The notes beneath the pieces were generated by a model. It made no database searches and was not told the origin of the DNA. It saw only the letters and a list, made by a program, of their open reading frames with translations. Shown in pieces: positions 41,947 to 52,206 of a stretch of 64,000 nucleotides of DNA; the stretch's first letter is position 1; every line of letters starts with the position of its first letter. The DNA comes from an uncultured Bacteroidales bacterium (GTDB lineage Bacteria; Bacteroidota; Bacteroidia; Bacteroidales; UBA932). The translations under genes and the position numbers were made by a program. The stretch lies in assembly GCA_934725575.1 (NCBI GenBank), contig CAKVCK010000006.1, positions 77,538 through 141,537 on the forward strand. The letters run 5' to 3'.

Positions 41947-43917
41947 ATGAAACGATATTTTTATATCCTCATTAGCCTGACTTTGGTTTTGGCTACGGTT
42001 TATTCCTGTAACGAAAAGGCCGATGATGCCAAGGACTTTGACGTTCAGTTCAATGTTCCTGAGTCAGTGACACTTGAAGAGAACTATACGGATATGACCT
42101 TCAAGGTTCTGTTCAAGAAGTCTCCTGCCAAGAGCGATGTTCTTGTTCTCACTGATCCGGCCGGAACGGCACACGATTGTGCGATCACGGTCGTATCTGA
42201 TGACTCGTTCACCGTTTCCCTATATAAAGGAATATATTCGGGGAATTATGCCGTAAGCATCCGCCGTGGCGATGCCGTCAAGAAGATTGGCACGATGGCT
42301 ATCTCCATTAAGACCGCAGGACTTGAGCCGGAGAACGGGACCACAATTTATGGAATTATCGCTTGTGAAGGCAAGGGCCTGAAGGATGTGGTGGTCTCAG
42401 ATGGCGTTGAGGTTGTGCTGACCAACTCGGACGGTGTATACCAGATTAAATCCGAAAAGAGGTACGGCTATGTGTTCATATCGATACCAAGCGGTTATGA
42501 AGTACCATCCAAGGGGGTTCTGCCTCAGTTCTATGCCTATCTTTCTGACAAGGCGAGCCAGCCTGAACGCAAGGACTTCTCTTTGGTGAAGGCTGGTGAT
42601 CAGACCAAGTACAAGATGTTCTTCTTCGGGGACATGCATCTTGCCAACCGCACCGGTGACCTGTCTCAGTTCAGGGTGTTCACCCGCGATCTGACCAAAT
42701 ACATGAACGCTCACTCTGGTGAGAAGATGTACGCAATGACGTTGGGAGACATGACATGGGACATTTACTGGTACGACAAACATTTCAGTTTCAAGGAGTA
42801 CCTGGAGGAGATCAACCAGGACATAAAGGGTCTTCAGATTTTCCACACCATGGGAAACCACGACAACGACTACAAGGTTTTCAGCCCTGATGCTGACTTT
42901 AAGGCTGCTTCTGAATATGTCAGGAACGTGGCCCCTACCTACTATTCGTTCAACATCGGCAAGGTCCACTATGTGGTTCTGGACGACATTGACTGCTCGA
43001 ACTACGACGGCACGAAGAGCCGGAAATATTCAAGGAATCTGACGACTGGTCTGCTTGAGTGGCTTGCAAGTGACCTGAGGTATGTGGACAAGTCCACGCC
43101 GTTGATCCTCACGACCCACGCCCAGATTTTCAGTCCTGAAGCCGGTGATGACTACAAAGTCGTGACATCTAACGCCGACAGGCTGTTTGACATCCTGAAG
43201 GGCTACAAGGTGCATCTTGTCTCTGGTCACACGCATGTGATCTATAACGTGAACCCAGAGGAGTCCGGCAAGCACGGTGCCACGGATTTCAGCGAGCACA
43301 ACTCGGGCGCGATCTGCGCTTCGTGGTGGTGGTCGGGCAACCTGACTCCGGGTGTCTATGTAGGAACTGACGGATCACCCGCGGGCTACGGCATCTGGGA
43401 CATCGATGGGACCGACATCAAGTGGAAATTCAAGGCGACCGCCTGGGACGAGGACTATCAGTTCAGGACCTACGATCTCAACCAAGTCTATTTCACATAT
43501 GAGAAAGATGTGCCTAAGATGCCTACCGACAACGTGGAGTTGACCGACAAGGGTTTCGGGAAATACGTCAAGGCGTACCCGAAGAACTCAGACAATGAGG
43601 TTCTCATCAACATCTGGAACTGGAATTCCAAATGGACTCTGACAGTGACCGATGAGAAGGGCAAGGATTTGAACTGGACACGGACCTCGGCCTATGATCC
43701 TCTTCACATCGCGGCCCTGTCCGCCAAGCGGTTCAACAATTCTGGCCTGAAGGAGGCACCGAGCTTCACCACCGGGCTTTGGCATCATTTCTTCAAGGTG
43801 ACGGCACCGGACGCGGACACTGACCTGACAATCACTGTCACGGATGAGTTCGGCAATGTCTACACCGAGAAGATGGAGCGTCCGAAGGCTTTCAAGGTCG
43901 AGGATTTCAAGAAATGA
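41947..43917 (+). CDS. Calcineurin-like phosphoesterase lipoprotein (MetallophosN/Metallophos/MetallophosC)
   Basis: A 656-residue lipoprotein (lipobox VYSCNEKADD). Residues about 30-215 form an N-terminal beta region including a transthyretin-like part (GIIACEGKGLKDVVVSDGVE ... SDGVYQIKSEK). The metallophosphoesterase core has all five motifs: FGDMH, TLGDMTWD, TMGNHDND, LTTHAQIF and SGHTH. A C-terminal beta domain (about 520-656, NIWNWNSKWTLTVTDEKGKD) matches the MetallophosC position. The enzyme should cleave phosphomono- or diesters at the cell surface or in the periplasm. It sits between glpT and susC (44 bases to susC), so it is the only obvious catabolic enzyme of this locus. Confidence 0.9.
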   Translation: MKRYFYILISLTLVLATVYSCNEKADDAKDFDVQFNVPESVTLEENYTDMTFKVLFKKSPAKSDVLVLTDPAGTAHDCAITVVSDDSFTVSLYKGIYSGNYAVSIRRGDAVKKIGTMAISIKTAGLEPENGTTIYGIIACEGKGLKDVVVSDGVEVVLTNSDGVYQIKSEKRYGYVFISIPSGYEVPSKGVLPQFYAYLSDKASQPERKDFSLVKAGDQTKYKMFFFGDMHLANRTGDLSQFRVFTRDLTKYMNAHSGEKMYAMTLGDMTWDIYWYDKHFSFKEYLEEINQDIKGLQIFHTMGNHDNDYKVFSPDADFKAASEYVRNVAPTYYSFNIGKVHYVVLDDIDCSNYDGTKSRKYSRNLTTGLLEWLASDLRYVDKSTPLILTTHAQIFSPEAGDDYKVVTSNADRLFDILKGYKVHLVSGHTHVIYNVNPEESGKHGATDFSEHNSGAICASWWWSGNLTPGVYVGTDGSPAGYGIWDIDGTDIKWKFKATAWDEDYQFRTYDLNQVYFTYEKDVPKMPTDNVELTDKGFGKYVKAYPKNSDNEVLINIWNWNSKWTLTVTDEKGKDLNWTRTSAYDPLHIAALSAKRFNNSGLKEAPSFTTGLWHHFFKVTAPDADTDLTITVTDEFGNVYTEKMERPKAFKVEDFKK

Positions 43918-43961
43918 TCAAACATCAAGTTTAACACATACAAAAACCAATTTTCATCTTT

Positions 43962-46900
43962 ATGAGAGTTATCAAATCATTTGCTGTCTCTTTGGCGCTG
44001 ATGCTGGGCTGCCTCACGGCCGCCTTCGCGCAGAACCAGAGAGAGGTGTCGGGAAAAGTTCTCGATGCCGCGCAGCAACCTCTTGTAGGGGTCGCGGTCA
44101 TCGTTGACGGAACGAGCAACGGAACCATGACCTCCGAAAACGGTACTTTCTCGTTGATGGTGCCTGCAGGAAATGTCACATTAGAAGTGTCATCCCTAGG
44201 CTACACAACAAAAAAGGTTTCTATTCCTGCAACCAGATCCTCCATCATTGTCACACTTGAGGAAGACAACATGATGCTGAATGAGACAGTGGTTGTCGGT
44301 TATGGCACACAGAAGAAAGTCAATCTTACCGGTGCGGTGACACAGGTTGATTCAAAAGCCTTGGAAAACCGTACCGCACATTCAGTTTCATCGATGCTCC
44401 AAGGATCTGTCCCTGGTTTGAACATAAGCACATCATCTGGTAACCCTGGGTCAACGGGAACATTGAACATCCGTGGATATACATCTATCAATGGAGCTTC
44501 TCCATTGGTTCTTGTTGATGGGGCCGTTGGAGATATAGATCGTGTGAATCCCAATGATATTGAATCAATTTCTGTAATAAAGGATGCCGCTGCCGCCGCT
44601 GTGTATGGTGCGCGGGCTGCGTTTGGGGTAATTCTGGTGACAACAAAAAGCGGCAAGGATAGTGAAGGTAAATCAACAGTCCGCTACAGTGGTCGTTTTG
44701 GCTGGGAAGAACCTACGACATCCACCGATTACGAGACGCGTGGCTATTGGTCTGTATATACAATCAATAAATTCCGAATGGCATCCAAGGGTAATCAATA
44801 TGTAAAGTATGATGATTACGATATGCAGCAATTGCTCGCTCGTGTGAACGATAAGACGGAGAATCCGGACCGCCCTTGGGTTGTGGAACGTGTGGTAAAC
44901 GGGACAAACCAATGGCGTTACTATGGAAATAATGATTGGTGGCATATGTTGTTCAATGACCAACATCCTGTCCAACAGCATAATGTGTCTTTATCTGGCG
45001 GCAATAAATCTGTCCGCTATTTTGTTTCTGGTGGCTATGACCACCAGACCGGAATCATCAAGCAGAATCCAGATGTGTTTAACAAATATAATCTTCGTTC
45101 GAAGATTGATTTCGATGTTAATAAATACATCAAATTCAGCAACAATACTTCTTTTTATAGCTCTAATTATAAGTTCATAGGTGTAGATAATGTGCAGAAT
45201 GCTATTGTATATAGTTCCGCTCATGCCCTTCCGATATTTCCAATGAAGAATCCGGATGGATCGTGGGTGTACAAACTGAAGGACTTTTTCAATAGCGACT
45301 ATGCGGTAGCCAACGGTCGCCATATTGTTTTCTCGGAGACCAACAACAAGAACTTTGACAGAAAGACGGATTTTGCCAATACCTCAGAGTTGACAATCAC
45401 TCCAATAAAAGATTTGTCAATCGTCGGAAACTTCACATATCGTTTCCATCAAGATAGAAACACTCGCAGAAAGACTAATTTCACGTATCGGAGGTATCCG
45501 GATGGACCATTGGAGGTATATGATACTGGTGCTGGACAGAACGAACTCAGTGAGGTGTCCAAAACATATAACTACTATTCAGCCAATGTCTTTGCGACAT
45601 ACAAACACACATGGAATGACAATCATAACTTCCAGATAATGGCCGGCGGAAACTATGAGACTCAACATCAGAAAAATGTTGGAGCGACAGGACAGTTCCT
45701 TATAGCGGATAATATGTCTGACCTTGATCTTGTCGGAACGAATGCTGATGGTGAAACTGTAATGCTGGTGTCAGGAGGACAATCAGAATATGCGCTTTTA
45801 GGATTCTTTGGGCGGGTGAATTATGATTATTCAGGGAAATATCTCTTTGAGGTGTCCGGACGTTATGATGGAACCTCTCGTTTCGCCGCTGGACATCGTT
45901 GGGGATTGTTTCCTTCTGCTTCATTGGGATGGCGTATTTCAGAAGAACCTTTCTTCGCTCCTGCCAAACAGCTTGTGGACAACCTGAAAATAAGAGCCTC
46001 ATATGGGTCGCTGGGTAATCAAAATGTGTCTAATGATATTGCTTATCGTACGATAACAATGAACTCTTTCAAGTCTTATAATTTCGGGGAGAGCAGCACT
46101 GTGTCCAAATATGCCAGCATCTCTGCTCCAAACTCGTCTGATTTGACTTGGGAAAGGTCCATTCATTATAACTTGGGAGTTGATCTTGACATGTTCAAGA
46201 GTCGGCTCCAATTTACCGGAGAAGCGTATATCCGAGACACAAAAGATATGCTTACCGAAGGTTATGCCTTGCCGGGCCTTTACGGAGCGGATGCGCCAAA
46301 GCAGAATACCGCCGACCTCAGAACCAAAGGTCTGGAGTTCTCTCTTGCATGGAGGGATCAGTTCACTCTGGCTGGGAAACCTTTTGGATATGGTGTTAAG
46401 GCGATGCTGAGTGTCTATGACTCAGAAATTACCAAATATGAGAATGATGAAAAGACATTCGCCAAGAAATATTACAAAGGAATGAAATTAGGTGAGATTT
46501 GGGGCTTTGTGGCGGATGATCTTTTTCAGACAGACGAGGATGCCGCTGATTATTCATCCCAAGTAGACTTGTCTTATGTGAATACAGAAGTCCCTGGCAA
46601 TGTGTGGAAAGCCGGGGATCTGAAGTATATTGATTTGGATGGCGACGGCATAATAAACATTGGGGCAAATAGTGTGGATAAACCTGGAGACCGTAAGATA
46701 ATCGGAAATTCTCTTGCTCGTCTTCAGTATGGCTTTACCATGAACTTTGATTATTGCGGTTTTGATGTTTCAGCATTTTTCCAGGGGACAGGAAACCATT
46801 ATTGGTATCCTAGCTCAGGCTCATTTGCATTTTGGGGACCTTTCTGCCAACCGATGACATCGTATATGCCAAAGAATTTCCTTGATAATTGCTGGGACTA

Positions 46901-47246
46901 TAATAATACGGATGCATATTTCCCTCGTGCCGTAGCTTATTATGCATATTCCAATGGCGCGCAACTTTATAGAACTAATACCCGTTATCTTCAGAATGTA
47001 CGATATTTGCGTTTTAAGAATCTGTCTGTAGGTTATACGATTCCAAAGGTCATAACCAAGAAAATGGGTATGGAGGTTGTTCGCATATACTTCACAGGAG
47101 AGAACATCGCATATTGGTCTCCTCTCAAGAAACACTCAAAGTACATTGATCCGGAAGGAGCTTTGAACAGGAAGTCGAATGTCAATGACAGGGCTTTCTA
47201 TCCTTGGCAGAAATCGTATATGTTCGGTCTGGACATCACATTCTAA
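43962..47246 (+). CDS. SusC-family TonB-dependent receptor with mosaic base composition
   Basis: A full-length 1094-residue SusC: signal peptide (to AAFAQ, about residue 24), carboxypeptidase-regulatory-like domain (SGKVLDAAQQPLVGVAVIVD ... SSLGYTTKKVSI), TonB-box-like ETVVVGYGTQKK, plug (LNIRGYTSINGASPLVLVDG, NPNDIESISVIKDAAAAAVY) and barrel ending MFGLDITF. It contains a Ca-loop-like DLDGDGIINI. The first 200 bases are GC-rich (44041-44100 is 60% G+C), then composition drops sharply (44161-44220 is 42%, 45121-45180 is 23%). The change falls inside an intact gene, which suggests that most of it was replaced by recombination with foreign DNA. Confidence 0.97.
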   Translation: MRVIKSFAVSLALMLGCLTAAFAQNQREVSGKVLDAAQQPLVGVAVIVDGTSNGTMTSENGTFSLMVPAGNVTLEVSSLGYTTKKVSIPATRSSIIVTLEEDNMMLNETVVVGYGTQKKVNLTGAVTQVDSKALENRTAHSVSSMLQGSVPGLNISTSSGNPGSTGTLNIRGYTSINGASPLVLVDGAVGDIDRVNPNDIESISVIKDAAAAAVYGARAAFGVILVTTKSGKDSEGKSTVRYSGRFGWEEPTTSTDYETRGYWSVYTINKFRMASKGNQYVKYDDYDMQQLLARVNDKTENPDRPWVVERVVNGTNQWRYYGNNDWWHMLFNDQHPVQQHNVSLSGGNKSVRYFVSGGYDHQTGIIKQNPDVFNKYNLRSKIDFDVNKYIKFSNNTSFYSSNYKFIGVDNVQNAIVYSSAHALPIFPMKNPDGSWVYKLKDFFNSDYAVANGRHIVFSETNNKNFDRKTDFANTSELTITPIKDLSIVGNFTYRFHQDRNTRRKTNFTYRRYPDGPLEVYDTGAGQNELSEVSKTYNYYSANVFATYKHTWNDNHNFQIMAGGNYETQHQKNVGATGQFLIADNMSDLDLVGTNADGETVMLVSGGQSEYALLGFFGRVNYDYSGKYLFEVSGRYDGTSRFAAGHRWGLFPSASLGWRISEEPFFAPAKQLVDNLKIRASYGSLGNQNVSNDIAYRTITMNSFKSYNFGESSTVSKYASISAPNSSDLTWERSIHYNLGVDLDMFKSRLQFTGEAYIRDTKDMLTEGYALPGLYGADAPKQNTADLRTKGLEFSLAWRDQFTLAGKPFGYGVKAMLSVYDSEITKYENDEKTFAKKYYKGMKLGEIWGFVADDLFQTDEDAADYSSQVDLSYVNTEVPGNVWKAGDLKYIDLDGDGIINIGANSVDKPGDRKIIGNSLARLQYGFTMNFDYCGFDVSAFFQGTGNHYWYPSSGSFAFWGPFCQPMTSYMPKNFLDNCWDYNNTDAYFPRAVAYYAYSNGAQLYRTNTRYLQNVRYLRFKNLSVGYTIPKVITKKMGMEVVRIYFTGENIAYWSPLKKHSKYIDPEGALNRKSNVNDRAFYPWQKSYMFGLDITF

Positions 47247-47265
47247 TGCATAATATAAAGTTATT

Positions 47266-49074
47266 ATGAAAAAATACATTATATTTTTTATAACGTCGGT
47301 TTTCGCTCTGAGTTCCTGCGACAGTCTTTTGGACAAGACTCCCGCTTCCAAGTTGAGTCCTGACACGTATTTCAAGACAGCCACGGATCTTCAACTCTTT
47401 ACCAATCCTTTATACAACAACTTGCTGCCGAAGACACCATATTCGGAGCAGAGTGATCAGTATATCAAGTATGATCCGTCAAATCTTGTGAGAGGAGGTA
47501 CCAACAGGTTCGTTCCTAATTCGGATGATACCAATTGGGGATGGAAGGATCTCAGGAGAATCAATACCTGTCTTGATAATATAAAGATTTATTGTGAGGA
47601 TCCAGATGTCGCTCTGCAATATACCGCCCTGTGCAAGTTCTTCAGAGCTTACTTTTATTTTGACAAGGTAAGAAAATATGGTGACGTTCCATGGCTTGAT
47701 CATGAGCCAGGCTCTGATGATCCTGTTTTGTATGCTCCGAGAGATACGCGCGAAGTGGTTATTACGCACATGATCGAGGATATTGACGAAGCTATAGCAG
47801 GACTGCCATCGTCGTATGGTTCAATGAACTATCGTGCGACAAAATGGGCCGCTCTTGCTCTCAAGTCACGTTTCTGCCTTTACGAGGGTACATATAGGAA
47901 GTATCACGGCATAACATATCCGGATCATGATTATAAGTACTATCTCAAGCTTTCTTACGAGGCGGCGGATGAGATTATGAGCAAGGGACCGTTCAAACTT
48001 TATTCTACCGGAAATCCTGAATTAGACTACGCTGTACTGTTCTCGGAATATGACGCAAACACATCCGAGTATATTCTCGCTATCAATTTTGATTATGGAA
48101 TGCAGCTAATGCATAACGCTACGGCTGTCGCTCTGGAGGATGGCAGAAGTGTGAGTCTGACGAAAAAATTCGTTAACTGCTACCTTATGAAGGATGGATC
48201 AAGATTCACTGACAAAACTGGATGGGAGACGATGCAGTTCAAGGATGAAGTCGCTGATAGAGATCCTCGTCTTGGAATGACCATCAGGATTCCTGGATAT
48301 TCCAGAATAACAGAGGATGGAGGTCAATATAAATACTCAGAAACCAAGCAAGGCTTGAATCCGCTTTGCACTCCTACTGGGTATCAGATGGCTAAGTTTG
48401 TCATGCCGGACAACAATCTTGCTTATGATAAGTTGGACAAATCATACAATGATTTATGTGTGTTCCGTTTAGGTGAAGTTTATCTGAATTATGCTGAAGC
48501 AAAGGCTGAATATGGAAACATCAGTCAAGAGGATATCGACAGAACAATTAATCTTCTGCGTGATCGTGTGGGGATGCCGCATTTGAATGTGGTGGAAGCC
48601 AACGCCAATCCAGATCCGTATCTGACATCCGAGGATTTTTATCCAGACCTTGATGGAACTGAAAACGCAGGGATAATTCTAGAAGTGCGTCGCGAGAGAG
48701 CCATTGAATTAGCTCAGGAAGGATTTCGTTATGCGGATCTTATGCGGTGGAAGCATGGGGAACATTTGGCCAGACCTTATTATGGTTTATATATTCCTGG
48801 TCCTGGGTTATACGATGTGGATGGTGACGGCAAGGCGGATTATGATTTTTACACCACAAAATCATTCGGCTCGGCTCCAGTCTCTGGAAAATTAGGAGAG
48901 AACTTTTTTTTGAGCGATGGCGATCATGGTTATCTTTATCCGCATCATAATATTCAGAAAGAATTTAATTTCGATCCGGTGAGGGATTATTTATATCCTA
49001 TTCCGATTGATGACCGTACCTTAAACCCTAATCTCACTCAAAACCCTGGATGGGATGATGGTCTTGACTTTTAA
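47266..49074 (+). CDS. SusD/RagB-family surface lipoprotein, AT-rich
   Basis: A 602-residue SusD: lipobox ALSSCDSLLDKTPASKL, a typical FRAYFYFDKVRKYGDVPWLD helix pair, DPVLYAPRDTREVVITHMI, and C-terminal RLGEVYLNYAEAKAEYGN with RRERAIELAQEGFRYADLMR. It lies 19 bases after the SusC gene. Codon use is AT-rich throughout (many AAA, GAT, TAT, AAT codons) compared with the other SusD gene at 1138, consistent with the whole gene lying inside a horizontally exchanged segment. The pair would form the uptake complex for the ligand processed by the upstream phosphoesterase. Confidence 0.97.
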   Translation: MKKYIIFFITSVFALSSCDSLLDKTPASKLSPDTYFKTATDLQLFTNPLYNNLLPKTPYSEQSDQYIKYDPSNLVRGGTNRFVPNSDDTNWGWKDLRRINTCLDNIKIYCEDPDVALQYTALCKFFRAYFYFDKVRKYGDVPWLDHEPGSDDPVLYAPRDTREVVITHMIEDIDEAIAGLPSSYGSMNYRATKWAALALKSRFCLYEGTYRKYHGITYPDHDYKYYLKLSYEAADEIMSKGPFKLYSTGNPELDYAVLFSEYDANTSEYILAINFDYGMQLMHNATAVALEDGRSVSLTKKFVNCYLMKDGSRFTDKTGWETMQFKDEVADRDPRLGMTIRIPGYSRITEDGGQYKYSETKQGLNPLCTPTGYQMAKFVMPDNNLAYDKLDKSYNDLCVFRLGEVYLNYAEAKAEYGNISQEDIDRTINLLRDRVGMPHLNVVEANANPDPYLTSEDFYPDLDGTENAGIILEVRRERAIELAQEGFRYADLMRWKHGEHLARPYYGLYIPGPGLYDVDGDGKADYDFYTTKSFGSAPVSGKLGENFFLSDGDHGYLYPHHNIQKEFNFDPVRDYLYPIPIDDRTLNPNLTQNPGWDDGLDF

Positions 49075-49086
49075 TTTTTGATGGTT

Positions 49087-52086
49087 ATGAAACTTTTCAG
49101 ATATCTTTTAGCGATTGTATTCTCTACTGTTGTTATCGCATCATGCGGTAACGAGGAGGCAAAGGAATCCAAGGCAATCCTTGCCGGCGATTCGGAGATT
49201 ACACTGCCGGCCACAGAAACGACTAAGGCCGTAACTATCTATGCGGATGGAACTTGGGCTGCAGACGTGACAGACACTTGGCTCTCTATTGAACCTGCTA
49301 GTGGGCAAGGCACTGTTGATGTGGTTCTTACTGTTGACGCGAACCTTTCCGACGCCGAACGCGAGGCAAAGATCATAGTAAAAGGGGCATCTACCCTTAA
49401 TGATGTCGAAATCTCTGTGAGGCAGAAGATGGACAGATTCAGGGACACTGGTGCAAAGACTGTTACCGAGTCTCTTGCTCTTAAGGAAGGCGATCTCGCC
49501 AAACTTTCCGAATGTCAGGTAATGGCTCTCGACTCAAAGGGCTTTGTTGTAAGTGACGGAACAAACAATGTCTTTGTACTTGGTTCAGATCCTGCTTTGA
49601 AAGTTGGATGCAAACTTACTCTTACCGGAGATGTTGTCGCTTTCAACAACATATACGCAATACAACTTGAGGATGTGTTTCTTACATCTGACAGTGAGGT
49701 TGTTTATCCTGAAGCAGAGGATATCACGGATGTAGGAGACTATGCTCCCGGCAAGGTTGTGTACATTTCTGCCACTGTTTCGTTCGCTAAGGGAGGTGTC
49801 CTTACGGAAGGTGGACAGAAGTTCGGAACGGTCTACAATAATACGGATGAGGATGACGATAGTTTCAACTATCATAAGGTGACCGTATGCGGTTATTATC
49901 TCGGCACATCTGAAAGTGGACATTCAATTATGGCCGTCACTTTTGATGATAAAGGTATGGAGGCAATCCCTTATCTCCAGTTTGAGATTGGTACATCAGC
50001 CTTTAAGAACGCCAACAAATCATATGGTGAGAATCATACTTTCAAAGCCAATGTGGGCTCAGGATTCATCAAATATGTGACCAATGATCTTGAAGGGTCT
50101 GATCCCGATGGCAAGTGGAAGATGGACATCAGTGGAAACGATCCTAGATGCACTGGACCTTGGTATGGTGATTATTGGCATTTCGTGGGATCCTCGGCAG
50201 TCAAGGCAAATACCGAATTCAAAATTCAGTTTGGTGCCAGAACTTCTGCCACGGGTCCTAAATATTGGATCCTTGAATATCTTGACGGCACAATTTGGAA
50301 GACTGTAGGAACATGTTTGGAATCCACAGACATAACTAAAGGCGAGAATGTGACATATACTCATGCAATGAACGCTGACGGACAGACAAATGTTATAGTA
50401 GATGAGACGTTTGTAATCACCAAAAACATGGAAAAACTTCAGGTCCGTTTCCGTTGCGTTTCTAATTGGCAGGCAAATGGACAAGGCGTGCTTACGAAGA
50501 GGAATGGCGGCTCGGCTCGTCTTTCGATTAATAGTGGCGCGTCTTCCTCCGCTCCTGTAACGGCTCCTCAACCAAGCATTCTTATAACTAAAATGGGAGA
50601 TGGGAACGCATCCGAGGATCCTGAGCCGGAGTATGCGGATATTGAATTGTCAAGCCCTCTGCTGACATTCGAAGGAACCCCGGAATCCTCTAAAGTCTTG
50701 AAGGTTGTATCCGATCATGACTTCTCAGTGAAATCTAATGTTAATTGGTTGTCATTCAGTGTCGTTGAGGGAACGGCTCACACTCCTGTCGAAATAGAGG
50801 TCACGTGTGAGCCAAGTGATTTGTCATCTCTGCGTGAGGGTAAAATCATAGTGACTTCGGCCGATTCCAACGTTGAGGTTTATGTTGTTCAGTCAGCCGC
50901 CGGCGGAGAACTTGACCCGCTGATCAGCATCTCATCAGGCAACAGCGTCGAGGTTCTTGGACAGGGCGCTGAGTTCACGGCCAAGATTCAGGCAAATGTC
51001 GCTTTTGAGACTGAGATCAAAGATTCTTGGATATCCGAGGTTGAGGTTCCTGCCACAAAGTCCGTCGTCGAGACAACTGTCAAGACATTCAAGGCTGAAG
51101 CGAATCTCACCGGCGCTGACAGAATCGGCTATATTAGATTCTTCAAAGATAACATCGAGTCCGTCCTAACCGTAAGGCAGGCCAAGTTCGAGCCGAGCGT
51201 CGCTGTTACCTACAAGGGTGTCAACACCATAGCCGGCATCGGGGAGACCAGAAATTTCAAGATTGTCTCCAATGTGCCGTTCACGGTGAGCGCACCATCG
51301 TGGATTAAGATGCCAGTGACAGATGTTTCAGTCGCAGGTACATATCCTGTGGACATTGTCTTTGAGGCCAATTCTGGTGCTGCGAGAACCGGTCAGGTCG
51401 TCTTCCGGAACGATGAGTATAACTACACCTATAAGTTCGACATCGTCCAGGCAGAAGCCGGTGTTTGCTTCTTTGATGATTTCGGATGGCTCCAGCCGAT
51501 CCTTGATGCCTACAATGTAGCCACCGGCAAGAAGATCGGTGACACTATCGGCAAAAAGAAGGATGACAATGCAGTCAACATTTACGGCTCCGCCTTGAAG
51601 CCATTCGTCCCTGACGCTCTGGCCGCTGCCGGCTACGAGGATATGAATCCATCCCTTGAACTTATCTATCTTCAGGATAAGTACTTGAAATTCAGTAAGA
51701 CGGGTGGAAATAACACGTCCTTGAGGCTTCCTGGGCTACCTTTGACCTCGGCCACCGATGTCACCATCGAGTTTGACCATGCGGCGATGGTTCAGGCCTC
51801 AGGTGCAGTTGATGATGCCAAGGTGGTTGTTGTCATCGAAGGAGACGGTCAGTTCGAGAACGGAACCAAGTACAGTGATGTTCTGAAGATTGACCAACCG
51901 AAGGGTACATACTGCTGGACTCACTCGTCAGCCAGGATCAAGGGTGCTACCGCCAGCACCAGACTTGTGGTTGTCATGTACCGTGTCCTTAAGAAGGACG
52001 ACAACGGTAGCTACACCGGTGAATATAACTACAAGGTTAGCGGCGCTGGTCGAATCTTCATCGACAACATCAAGATATCCAAGTAA
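49087..52086 (+). CDS. Large surface lipoprotein with BACON, OB-like and jelly-roll-like domains
   Basis: About 999 residues from ATG 49087 (MKLFRYLLAIVFS); 49078 is an alternative. Lipobox VIASCGNEEAKE. Domain order: a BACON-type Ig module (about 30-115, GTWAADVTDTWLSIEPASGQG), an OB-like module (about 120-205, GFVVSDGTNNVFVLGSDPAL), a jelly-roll-like region (about 280-490), three further BACON-type modules (about 520-800: NVNWLSFSVVEG, ANVAFETEIKDSWIS, SNVPFTVSAPSWIKM) and a C-terminal jelly-roll-like binding domain (about 805-999). It probably binds the surface ligand. Composition returns to GC-rich at about 50880, inside a BACON repeat, marking the right edge of the mosaic segment. A terminator follows. 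Confidence 0.8.
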   Translation: MKLFRYLLAIVFSTVVIASCGNEEAKESKAILAGDSEITLPATETTKAVTIYADGTWAADVTDTWLSIEPASGQGTVDVVLTVDANLSDAEREAKIIVKGASTLNDVEISVRQKMDRFRDTGAKTVTESLALKEGDLAKLSECQVMALDSKGFVVSDGTNNVFVLGSDPALKVGCKLTLTGDVVAFNNIYAIQLEDVFLTSDSEVVYPEAEDITDVGDYAPGKVVYISATVSFAKGGVLTEGGQKFGTVYNNTDEDDDSFNYHKVTVCGYYLGTSESGHSIMAVTFDDKGMEAIPYLQFEIGTSAFKNANKSYGENHTFKANVGSGFIKYVTNDLEGSDPDGKWKMDISGNDPRCTGPWYGDYWHFVGSSAVKANTEFKIQFGARTSATGPKYWILEYLDGTIWKTVGTCLESTDITKGENVTYTHAMNADGQTNVIVDETFVITKNMEKLQVRFRCVSNWQANGQGVLTKRNGGSARLSINSGASSSAPVTAPQPSILITKMGDGNASEDPEPEYADIELSSPLLTFEGTPESSKVLKVVSDHDFSVKSNVNWLSFSVVEGTAHTPVEIEVTCEPSDLSSLREGKIIVTSADSNVEVYVVQSAAGGELDPLISISSGNSVEVLGQGAEFTAKIQANVAFETEIKDSWISEVEVPATKSVVETTVKTFKAEANLTGADRIGYIRFFKDNIESVLTVRQAKFEPSVAVTYKGVNTIAGIGETRNFKIVSNVPFTVSAPSWIKMPVTDVSVAGTYPVDIVFEANSGAARTGQVVFRNDEYNYTYKFDIVQAEAGVCFFDDFGWLQPILDAYNVATGKKIGDTIGKKKDDNAVNIYGSALKPFVPDALAAAGYEDMNPSLELIYLQDKYLKFSKTGGNNTSLRLPGLPLTSATDVTIEFDHAAMVQASGAVDDAKVVVVIEGDGQFENGTKYSDVLKIDQPKGTYCWTHSSARIKGATASTRLVVVMYRVLKKDDNGSYTGEYNYKVSGAGRIFIDNIKISK

Positions 52087-52110
52087 CCTATATAGGGCAG
52101 TAATAATTAA

Positions 52111-52143
52111 AAAGCGCTTCTGGAATTAGTTCAGGAGCGCTTT
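52111..52143 (+). terminator. Terminator of the GlpT-phosphoesterase-SusCD operon
   Basis: AAAGCGCTTCTG (52111-52122) pairs with CAGGAGCGCTTT (52132-52143), twelve pairs with one G-U, followed by CCCATTTG. The left arm's leading A run could also serve the minus strand. Confidence 0.75.
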
Positions 52144-52206
52144 CCCATTTGTGATTAAGTTGGTTAAAAGCGGAGCCGGATGTCCGTGTCCGCCCTCAGC
52201 CCGCTT

